NCBI GenBank assembly: GCA_950063125.1
Contig: CATLZI010000104.1
Location: 1-7,414 of the forward strand
DNA from: an uncultured Porticoccus sp.
GTDB lineage: Bacteria > Pseudomonadota > Gammaproteobacteria > Pseudomonadales > Porticoccaceae
Length of the DNA: 7,414 bases
Reading direction: 5' to 3'
This document shows, piece after piece, positions 1 to 5,507 of this stretch. Below the pieces are notes generated by a model. That model made no database searches and was not told the origin of the DNA. It saw only the letters and a list, made by a program, of their open reading frames with translations. The position numbers and the translations under genes were made by a program. Each line of letters begins with the position of its first letter. Within the stretch, counting starts at the first letter, position 1.

Positions 1-763
1 CGCCGCTGCTGATGATACAGTCGGCCTCGGCAGCGGCCCTGCGCAGCACCTGCTCGGTAGCCTCTGGCGTATCCGCTACCCTGCCCAGGTCGACATAATC
101 GAAACCCAGTGCCTGCAACTGACCCATCAGGGTGAAGCGGTTGGAATTGTAGATATGTCCCGGCGGCAGCGGCTCGCCGGGTTCCACCAGTTCATCGCCG
201 GTACACAACAAAGCGACCTTGAGGCGCCGGTATACTGGTACCTCGGCAATACCGACCGAGGCCAGCAGACCGAGGTCCTGGGGTTTGAGGCGGTGTCCCC
301 GGACCAACACCGTGGCGCCGCGGTGAATATCCTGTCCGATGGGGCGTATGTTGGTGCCGGACTTGATATCGGCAGCCAGGGTCACCCGGGCATTGTCCCA
401 ACGACACTGCTCCTGCATCACCACCGTATCGGCACCGGGAGGCACTTCCGCACCCGTGAAGATACGAGCGGCACTACCCGGCTGTAGCGGCTCTGGCACG
501 GCACCCGCCGGAATGCGCTGACTGATCGGCAAGGTGGTTTCTTCACCAGCATGACAGTCGGCAAAGCGCAGGGCGAAACCGTCCATGGCACTGTTGTCCG
601 CCGGCGGTACATCTACCGGCGATTGCTGGTCAGCAGCCAACACTCGGCCGAGAGCCTGCATAAAGGATACGGTTTCGGTATCCGACATTGGTTGTGCCGC
701 GGCCAACAGCCGCTCCAGCGCCTGTTCGACGGTCATTAACCCAGGTTGGTCACAACCGTTCAT
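1..763 (-). CDS. moeA: MoeA, molybdopterin molybdenumtransferase (3' end cut by window)
   Basis: MoeA inserts molybdate into adenylylated molybdopterin to finish the molybdenum cofactor in the cytoplasm; the cofactor is needed by nitrate reductases. Only the first 254 residues are present; the reading frame is still open at base 1. Seen in the translation: the domain III block PPADNSAMDGFALR (residues 53-66), IFTGAEVPPGAD (101-112), the GQDIHRGA segment (143-150), LLASVGIAEVPVYRR (166-180), the MoCF-domain entry VALLCTGDEL (183-192), and the start of the ISSGG motif at the very edge. These match E. coli MoeA closely in order and spacing. The ATG at 763 overlaps the moaB stop as ATGA and is preceded by CGAGGG at good spacing; an in-frame ATG at 736 has a poorer ribosome site. 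The coupling implies translational linkage to moaB. A paralogue elsewhere in the genome is possible, as Pseudomonas has more than one moeA. Confidence 0.95.
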   Translation of the reverse strand, partial: MNGCDQPGLMTVEQALERLLAAAQPMSDTETVSFMQALGRVLAADQQSPVDVPPADNSAMDGFALRFADCHAGEETTLPISQRIPAGAVPEPLQPGSAARIFTGAEVPPGADTVVMQEQCRWDNARVTLAADIKSGTNIRPIGQDIHRGATVLVRGHRLKPQDLGLLASVGIAEVPVYRRLKVALLCTGDELVEPGEPLPPGHIYNSNRFTLMGQLQALGFDYVDLGRVADTPEATEQVLRRAAAEADCIISSG

Positions 764-1296
764 GAGCGGCCCTCGCATTCAGCAACCCGCGCCACATGAG
801 GAATGAAATTGCAGGGGCGGGGGCGGGCATCCAGTTGCTCGCCAAGGATCCTGTCCCAGGCGGTGCGGCAGGCATTGGTGGAACCGGGCATACAGAACAC
901 CAGCGTGCGGTTGGCCAGGCCCGCCATTGCGCGGGACTGCACGGTAGAAGTGCCGATCTCGGTAAAGGAAATTTGCCGGAACAGCTCGCCAAAGCCTTCC
1001 ACCTGTTTGTCGAACAGTGGCAGCAACGCCTCCGGGGTGGAATCCCGATCAGTGAAGCCAGTGCCGCCGGTCACGAGCACTATCTGGAGTTGCGGGTCGG
1101 CAATCCAACGGGACACCTCAGCACGCAAACGGTAGATATCGTCGGGGACTAGTACCCGATCCGCCAGCACGTGGCCAGCTTCGGAAAGACGGTCCACCAG
1201 CAACTGGCCGGAGCTGTCCTGTTCCAGCGTGCGAGTGTCGGAAACCGTGAGGACGGCGATGTGCAGGGGGACAAATTCTTTGGCGGCGTGGGACAT
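760..1296 (-). CDS. moaB: MoaB, molybdopterin adenylyltransferase-family protein
   Basis: This 178-residue MogA/MoaB-fold protein belongs to molybdenum cofactor synthesis. The family binds molybdopterin and in many organisms adenylylates it before MoeA acts, although E. coli MoaB itself has no clearly demonstrated essential role. Visible signatures are the N-terminal strand HIAVLTVSDTR (12-22), DSSG (27-30), the molybdopterin-binding loop LVTGGTG (74-80), TPEALLPLFDKQVEGFGE (87-104), EIGTSTVQSRA (113-123), the MPGST loop (136-140), and DARPRPCNFIPH near the C-terminus. Length and alignment match E. coli MoaB. The frame is open upstream to a TTG at 1362, but the ATG at 1296 aligns with the E. 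coli N-terminus and has an AAGAGAGA ribosome site, so I chose it. It lies 62 bases after the kinase stop and overlaps moeA by four bases. An FNR/ANR-like box lies in the short upstream gap. Confidence 0.95.
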   Translation of the reverse strand: MSHAAKEFVPLHIAVLTVSDTRTLEQDSSGQLLVDRLSEAGHVLADRVLVPDDIYRLRAEVSRWIADPQLQIVLVTGGTGFTDRDSTPEALLPLFDKQVEGFGELFRQISFTEIGTSTVQSRAMAGLANRTLVFCMPGSTNACRTAWDRILGEQLDARPRPCNFIPHVARVAECEGRS

Positions 1297-1321
1297 AAAT
1301 TCTCTCTTTTCATCAGTTCGA

Positions 1322-1335
1322 TTGATTCGGGTCAA
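1322..1335 (-). promoter_or_regulatory. FNR/ANR-type box between the kinase and moaB
   Basis: On the minus strand the sequence reads TTGAC-CCGA-ATCAA, matching the FNR/ANR pattern TTGAY-N4-RTCAA at every fixed position. It is confined to the 62-base gap upstream of moaB. Its centre is only about 32 bases from the moaB ATG, so a start site at the usual -41.5 spacing would fall inside the moaB coding region. The match is strong but the mode of action is unclear: it could repress or roadblock, act at atypical spacing, or be fortuitous. Confidence 0.55.
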
Positions 1336-1358
1336 ATCCGCGTGGGCTGTCGAGACTA

Positions 1359-3110
1359 TCAACGGGAGGCGGATACCAGCAGTGAAATTATCAGCAACCC
1401 GAATAATACAAAGGAAAGCATTTTCCAGAATAGCAGCATATCCTTCTCCACCGGACGCTGCGGGTCTTCCTTGAGAAATTCCGGGTTGGGTTGTTTCAGG
1501 TCCCGAAGGAAACCCTGCAGGGTTTCGTAGCGCTGTTCCGGTTCGATGGAAACAGCCTTTTCCAGTGCCCGGTCAAACCAGAACGGAATCAGATCCCGGT
1601 GATGGTAACCCGGAATGTAACGCAGCCGCAGGAAGTCTTCCCGGGAACGGCATTTTTCCATACGGTGGCCATAGGGTAAAAAGCCGGTAAACATTTCGTA
1701 GACAATCACGCCCAGGGAATAGATATCGCCACGGATGCCGGTGTTGATACGGAAGCGGTAGGCGGGGTCAGCATAGTCCAGGGTGCCCAGCGCCACCTCG
1801 CGGGTCATCGGCGTAAAGATTTCATGAATGCCGGGAACATACACCGAGCCAAAATCAACAATGCGAACCTCCATGTCCGGGGTCACCATGATGTTGCCTG
1901 GCTTCAGATCCTGGTGGACGGTTTCCTTCTCGTGCAGTGCCTCCAGGCCGGCAGCGATTTGCTCCACCAGCGCGATCAGGTCCCTCGGTCGGCGCTCCTG
2001 GTGCTGTTCCAGCCATTGGTCCAGGGACAAGCCGGGCACCAGTTCCATCAGGTAGTAGAGAAACCTGCGCGCCCCCTTCGGGGCGATCACCTTGACGACG
2101 TTGGGGTGGTCGATTCGCAGGCCAATCCACTCCTCCATAATAAAGCGCTCAATATAGGCAGGGCTGTCACAGTAATTCTGCGACGGGGTTTTCATCACCA
2201 GCTCCGCACCAGTGTCCAGGTCCCGCACCCGGTAGAGCTGAGTTCGCTCGCTGGCATACATTTCTGCCAACACTTCGTAGCCATCAATCTTGACTCCGGG
2301 AGACAGATCAGGCGGGAACGGCAGCCGGGTCAACCGCTCGTTAAGGTCCTCGATATTTTCCAGTCCCAAATGGTCGATACGCAGCAGCGCACAACTGAGG
2401 TTGTCATTACTGCCAGCGGCCCGTGCAGCAGCAACAATGGTACGACAGGCACGTGGGTAATCATCCGGGTGGCGATCGATCAGTCCACGCAATGCTTCAA
2501 TGGGGAGGAAATCGTGTACCCCATCGCTGGTGAGTAGAAAAATATCACCCTGCTTAAGGGTAACAACGCTGGCATCCACATTGAGGCCGGTGTCCATGCC
2601 CATGGCGCGGATCAGATAATTCTGTTCAGTGGAAATACCCGCCGTGTGATCCCGGGTCAACTGGGTTAATTCCCCATTCTCTGCCGCCAGACGGTGGATA
2701 CGGCTGTCGCCGATATGAAACAGATAGCCGAGATGGGACTTGATCACCAGCACACTCAGGGTGGTGACATAGCCCCTTGCCTCATCGTGGATTTCGTGCC
2801 CCAGGTTATAAAGTTGACGATTCAGCGGGGTGAGAATTTTCTGAACAGCATGTTTGACACTCCAGGTCTCCGGGGTCGTATAGTAATCGTTTAGTACCGA
2901 GCGAATGCACAGCTCCGCCGCCTCCCTGCCCGCCTCGGCCGTGCTGACACCGTCTGCCAGCGCCACAACTATGCCTTTGGTATTGAGCAGGTGATCGTCG
3001 GGAATACGATAGCCCACGGCATCCTCATTGACCTGTTTAACGCCCGCATCGGAGCAGCACCCCACAGTGGCCCGGAAAACATTTGCTGTTTCAATGCCCC
3101 CTTGACTCAC
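1359..3110 (-). CDS. Tail-anchored PP2C phosphatase / Ser-Thr protein kinase fusion
   Basis: This 583-residue protein joins an N-terminal PP2C (PPM) phosphatase to a C-terminal Hanks-type kinase, so it may both add and remove phosphate. Phosphatase, about residues 10-245: NED (28-30), ALADGVS (50-56), TTLSV (116-120), GDSR (134-137), LTSDGVHD (193-200) and SNDNLS (234-239), so metal ligands D30, D53, D196 and D236 are present. Kinase, about 278-540: MK lysine K307, candidate helix-C glutamates E326/E327, catalytic VHQDLKPGN (398-406; D401, K403, N406), DFG (419-421), DYADPAY replacing APE, and GDIYSLG (461-467). The glycine-rich loop is not recognisable, and HQD replaces HRD. A single hydrophobic segment (about 558-580) ends three residues before the C-terminus, so both domains should be cytoplasmic and anchored to the inner membrane. 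The start is GTG at 3110 with GGAGAAGG seven bases upstream, 33 bases after narK. Similar fusions sit beside nitrate transporter genes in Pseudomonas (recalled). The substrate is unknown; NarK is the obvious candidate. Confidence 0.9.
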   Translation of the reverse strand: MSQGGIETANVFRATVGCCSDAGVKQVNEDAVGYRIPDDHLLNTKGIVVALADGVSTAEAGREAAELCIRSVLNDYYTTPETWSVKHAVQKILTPLNRQLYNLGHEIHDEARGYVTTLSVLVIKSHLGYLFHIGDSRIHRLAAENGELTQLTRDHTAGISTEQNYLIRAMGMDTGLNVDASVVTLKQGDIFLLTSDGVHDFLPIEALRGLIDRHPDDYPRACRTIVAAARAAGSNDNLSCALLRIDHLGLENIEDLNERLTRLPFPPDLSPGVKIDGYEVLAEMYASERTQLYRVRDLDTGAELVMKTPSQNYCDSPAYIERFIMEEWIGLRIDHPNVVKVIAPKGARRFLYYLMELVPGLSLDQWLEQHQERRPRDLIALVEQIAAGLEALHEKETVHQDLKPGNIMVTPDMEVRIVDFGSVYVPGIHEIFTPMTREVALGTLDYADPAYRFRINTGIRGDIYSLGVIVYEMFTGFLPYGHRMEKCRSREDFLRLRYIPGYHHRDLIPFWFDRALEKAVSIEPEQRYETLQGFLRDLKQPNPEFLKEDPQRPVEKDMLLFWKMLSFVLFGLLIISLLVSASR

Positions 3111-3143
3111 GTATGCACCTTCTCCGTCACGTTGGTTGCCATG

Positions 3144-4616
3144 TCAGCTTACGTCGATCAGCTCCACTGTTCCATCAGGTAATACTTCGGCCATCTTGCC
3201 GGAAGGCTCCTTCAGGAAAATCACGCCTACAAACAACAGCACAGCGGAAGCGGCGATCAGCAGAAAAAAAGTTTGATAATCGACAAACGACAGAATGGTC
3301 AGATAGGTCACACCACCCACGTTGCCATAGGCTCCAGCCATACCAGCGATCTGGCCGGTCATACGCCGCTGTACCAGCGGCACCATGGCAAACACTGCAC
3401 CCTCCCCCGCCTGGACAAAGAACGAACAGCACATGGTGGCGAGCACCGCCAGAAAAATCCACCAGGTGCCATCGATATGGCTAAGCAGAAAATAGCCTGT
3501 GGCGAGCCCGGAAATCAGGATCATCAGGGTCTTCCGGCGTCCGAACCTGTCGCTCAACCAGCCTCCGCCGGGACGTGCCACCAGATTCATGAAAGCGAAC
3601 CCTGAGGCCAGTAGCCCAGCCTTGACAGGATCAAGTCCCTCAAAGGTTTCCAGGAAGAACAAGGGCAGCATCGAGACCACCGCCAGCTCGGAACCAAAGG
3701 TCACAAAATAGGACCCGTCGAGAATCGCCACCTGTCTGAATTGGTAGCGTTGCATTTCCGGGACACCCTGTTTCAGGTGTTCGTGGTTCACCTTCCAGAT
3801 CTGGTACACCTGGAATAGATAGAGCAACACCAAGCCGATGTAGATACCACCGGCCCCTCCCGATGAGAGCAGTCCCAGGTTGGACGGGGACAACTTCCAG
3901 GTCAGTACCGCAAGGGCGATGTACATGGGGATGTTCATCGCCAGGTAAAACCAGAAATCTCCCCAGCTGGACACTTCCAGGCCACCGGATTTTTTCGGTT
4001 TGAAATAGGTGGAACCCTTTGGCGTATTGCGAGCTTTTAGGTAGTAAAACACACCATAGAAGGAAGCGACGACACCAGTAAGACCCAGGGCATAGCGCCA
4101 ACCGTCATCACCCCCAAACATCAGGGCAATGGTAGGTAGCGCCATGGCGCCGGCCGCAGAACCGAAGTTGCCCCAGCCACCGTATATACCCTCTGCCAAT
4201 CCCACCTGTCTGGCCGGAAACCACTCACCGACCATGCGAATGCCAATCACGAATCCTGCACCGACAAAGCCGAGCAGAAAACGGAATAACGCCAACTGTT
4301 CATAGCTGGTGGCCGTGGCAAACAACAGGCAGATACCGCCGGAAAGTATCAGCAAACCGCTGAAAATATGTCGTGGCCCAAACTTGTCTACCAGAATACC
4401 AATCAGTATCCGGGCGGGAATGGTCATGGCCACATTGAGAATCATCAGTGCCTTGACCTGCTCTCCAGTGAGGTCAAAAGCCTCCTTGATTACCGCCAGC
4501 ATTGGGGCATGGCTGAACCAGACGACAAAACTGAGAAAAAAGGCGAACCACGTAATATGCAGCATCCTGATTTTCGGATCTTTGAGGTCCAGTAAATTGA
4601 TTGTTGCCTGGGACAT
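3144..4616 (-). CDS. narK: NarK-family nitrate/nitrite transporter (MFS), with two extra central membrane segments
   Basis: This 490-residue major facilitator protein of the nitrate/nitrite porter family moves nitrate in and/or nitrite out across the inner membrane. The first nitrate signature is [13 protein letters not shown] (145-157) and the second is [12 protein letters not shown] (425-436). R69 in TM2 (TIPARILIG) and R348 in its pseudo-repeat partner (NLVARPGGG) match the arginine pair that binds substrate in NarK and NrtA. MFS loop motifs DKFGPR (77-82) and SDRFGRR (355-361) follow those helices. Hydrophobic segments suggest 12 core helices plus two more at about 221-241 and 254-275 in the central linker, which would give 14. 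The ATG at 4616 has GAGGA at good spacing. An FNR/ANR-like box and a -10 lie upstream. Being first in an operon with moaB and moeA, and divergent from ubiUV, favours a respiratory over an assimilatory role, though NasA-like use cannot be excluded; antiport versus proton symport cannot be told from sequence. Confidence 0.93.
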   Translation of the reverse strand: MSQATINLLDLKDPKIRMLHITWFAFFLSFVVWFSHAPMLAVIKEAFDLTGEQVKALMILNVAMTIPARILIGILVDKFGPRHIFSGLLILSGGICLLFATATSYEQLALFRFLLGFVGAGFVIGIRMVGEWFPARQVGLAEGIYGGWGNFGSAAGAMALPTIALMFGGDDGWRYALGLTGVVASFYGVFYYLKARNTPKGSTYFKPKKSGGLEVSSWGDFWFYLAMNIPMYIALAVLTWKLSPSNLGLLSSGGAGGIYIGLVLLYLFQVYQIWKVNHEHLKQGVPEMQRYQFRQVAILDGSYFVTFGSELAVVSMLPLFFLETFEGLDPVKAGLLASGFAFMNLVARPGGGWLSDRFGRRKTLMILISGLATGYFLLSHIDGTWWIFLAVLATMCCSFFVQAGEGAVFAMVPLVQRRMTGQIAGMAGAYGNVGGVTYLTILSFVDYQTFFLLIAASAVLLFVGVIFLKEPSGKMAEVLPDGTVELIDVS

Positions 4617-4670
4617 GGTGTTTTTCCTCGCGGGAACTGTATCTGACTGTAAAACGACAACCGGGACTGA

Positions 4671-4719
4671 CGGGCTGAATCTACCTAGAGGTTGCGGTAT
4701 GACAGTTGATCCAGGTCAT
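4671..4719 (-). promoter_or_regulatory. Predicted FNR/ANR-dependent promoter of narK operon
   Basis: The box at 4706-4719 reads ATGAC-CTGG-ATCAA on the minus strand, one mismatch from TTGAY-N4-RTCAA. If its centre lies at -41.5, the start site falls near 4671, and the hexamer at 4683-4678 (TAGATT) then sits exactly at -12 to -7 as a 4/6 match to TATAAT. No good -35 is needed for this class of promoter. The leader would be about 55 bases. Agreement of box, spacing and -10 is what makes the call credible; the start site itself is inferred. Confidence 0.65.
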
Positions 4720-4790
4720 CGGGCGAAGCTTGTAAAAAAGACCAGCTCGCCTGCTAATACCACCAAGGAGGTAATTAAAGAATCATAAAT

Positions 4791-4802
4791 AATTCATGAA
4801 TT
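4791..4802. repeat. 12-base perfect palindrome in the control region
   Basis: AATTCATGAATT is fully self-complementary and lies in the AT-rich centre between the two promoters, about 75 bases from the narK-side FNR box. It could be an operator for a second dimeric regulator. AT-rich palindromes of this size also arise by chance, so no regulator is named. Confidence 0.35.
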
Positions 4803-4879
4803 TCAAATAGATAGATGAATACCATGATCGGAAACCCAAAACCGGCACTAACCCGTCTATTTAGTGGTACCCCCTAAGA

Positions 4880-4892
4880 GAAGAACCTCTTC
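4880..4892. repeat. GAAGA-ACC-TCTTC inverted repeat upstream of the usp promoter box
   Basis: Perfect five-base arms with a three-base spacer end ten bases before the FNR/ANR box at 4903. Relative to the predicted start site near 4951 its centre is about -65, a common position for a co-activator or upstream repressor. An overlapping alternative pairing (AAGAG with CTCTT) exists. No match to a known regulator is recognised. Confidence 0.3.
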
Positions 4893-4902
4893 GGAGACAC
4901 GC

Positions 4903-4951
4903 TTGACGTACATCAATTGCAAGCTGAGGCAGGCACCGCAGAATTTGTTAT
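4903..4951 (+). promoter_or_regulatory. Predicted FNR/ANR-dependent promoter of the usp-ubiUV unit
   Basis: The box at 4903-4916 is TTGAC-GTAC-ATCAA, a complete match to TTGAY-N4-RTCAA. Placing its centre at -41.5 puts the start site near 4951, with CAGAAT at 4939-4944 exactly at -12 to -7 (four of six TATAAT positions). The leader to the usp ATG would be about 32 bases. This is the best anaerobic promoter in the window; the exact start site is inferred. Confidence 0.75.
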
Positions 4952-4982
4952 GCCATTTTTAGGTCAACTGAGGAGTTGCACC

Positions 4983-5414
4983 ATGAAAACCATACTTGCG
5001 GCAATCGACCTGGATTCAAATGCAGAGAGTGTGCTCGATGCGGCCATCGATCTGGCCATGCAGTACCGTGCCGTGTTGATTCTGGCAACAGTGGAAACTG
5101 AATTACCGGGTATGGAAGGTGCCACTGATGAAGAGCTGAAGAAAGAAATACAGCTGTCCTACGATGAGGCGTTGACACGGCTGAAGAACATGGCCGATGA
5201 CCTGTCTGCCCGGGGTATCAACTGCCGTGCAGTCATGCTGGAAGGGAAACCCGTCGATCAATTGATACAGGCTGCGGACCGTCTACAGGCAGACCTGATC
5301 GTCATCGGCAACCACGGTCACAGCCCTTTCTACGATACCCTGATCGGCGGAACAGCCCCCGGCGTGATTCACCGGGCCCGGCAGAAGGTCTTAATGGTAC
5401 CGGTGACAAACTAG
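4983..5414 (+). CDS. Universal stress protein, UspA family, single domain
   Basis: This 143-residue cytoplasmic protein has the usual size of a one-domain Usp. The N-terminal strand KTILAAIDLD (2-11) carries the adenine-side aspartate D9, and the C-terminal segment VIGNHGHSPFYDTLIGGTAP gives the ATP-loop pattern G109-xx-G112-9x-G122, ending KVLMVPV. The residue after G122 is glycine (G123) followed by T124, where the family usually has serine or threonine directly, so nucleotide binding is likely but not certain. The frame stays open upstream to a TTG at 4917, but that would lie beside the FNR box. The ATG at 4983 has AGGAG seven bases before it and begins the conserved fold, so I chose it. 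A strong FNR/ANR-type promoter precedes it. Anaerobically induced Usp proteins support survival under oxygen or energy limitation in Pseudomonas (family knowledge); the precise role here is unknown. Confidence 0.9.
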   Translation: MKTILAAIDLDSNAESVLDAAIDLAMQYRAVLILATVETELPGMEGATDEELKKEIQLSYDEALTRLKNMADDLSARGINCRAVMLEGKPVDQLIQAADRLQADLIVIGNHGHSPFYDTLIGGTAPGVIHRARQKVLMVPVTN

Positions 5415-5456
5415 GGTCTGTTAACACCAAGCTTTCACCCCTACTCCAGGGATTTT

Positions 5457-5488
5457 GCGTCCGGTCCATTTCAGTCGGACGTTTTTTT
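5457..5488 (+). terminator. Intrinsic terminator between usp and ubiU
   Basis: CGTCCG (5458-5463) pairs perfectly with CGGACG (5476-5481) around a 12-base loop, with a possible extra G-U pair at the base, followed directly by seven T residues (5482-5488). It ends only 19 bases before the ubiU ATG and just before its ribosome site. With no obvious promoter between, ubiUV expression probably depends on read-through or on an unrecognised start, so this may set the usp-to-ubiUV ratio. Confidence 0.7.
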
Positions 5489-5507
5489 ATTACCCAGAGG
5501 ATCGACC

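Larger units (their letters stand above)
4617..4982. other. Divergent intergenic control region between narK and the usp gene
   Basis: This 366-base stretch separates the two divergent transcription units and I see no convincing gene in it. It holds the two FNR/ANR-type boxes (4706-4719 and 4903-4916), an AT-rich central part, a perfect 12-base palindrome (AATTCATGAATT, 4791-4802), and a 13-base dyad (GAAGA-ACC-TCTTC, 4880-4892) just upstream of the right-hand box. Several 6-of-7 matches to the NarL heptamer TACYYMT occur (for example TACCTAG at 4682 and the GGTACC-centred AGTGGTACCCCC around 4863-4874), too degenerate to call individually. Confidence 0.7.

Noticed and set aside
1297..1362. 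N-terminal extension of MoaB from a TTG at 1362
   Set aside because: The ATG at 1296 aligns with the E. coli MoaB N-terminus and has a ribosome site; the extra 22 residues have no family support.
1824..2537. Plus-strand open frame of 237 codons antisense to the kinase gene
   Set aside because: It lies fully within the convincing minus-strand phosphatase-kinase gene, its translation shows no recognisable domain, and GC-rich codon use readily opens antisense frames.
3270..3285. FNR-like inverted repeat TTGAT-AATC-GACAA inside narK
   Set aside because: Only three of five bases fit in the second half-site and it lies within coding sequence with no promoter context.
4764..4774. Perfect Shine-Dalgarno-like AAGGAGGT on the plus strand
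   Set aside because: The only ATG nearby (4795) is more than 20 bases away and gives a four-codon frame, so it is an orphan motif with no gene to serve.
4815..4877. Short plus-strand frame of 20 codons (ATG at 4815, stop TAA at 4875-4877) upstream of the usp promoter
   Set aside because: There is no ribosome site before it and it lies upstream of the predicted start site, so it would probably not be on the usp transcript.
4917..4982. N-terminal extension of the Usp from a TTG at 4917
   Set aside because: The extension would begin right beside the FNR box, upstream of the predicted start site, and adds nothing conserved; the ATG at 4983 has a strong ribosome site and starts the Usp fold.
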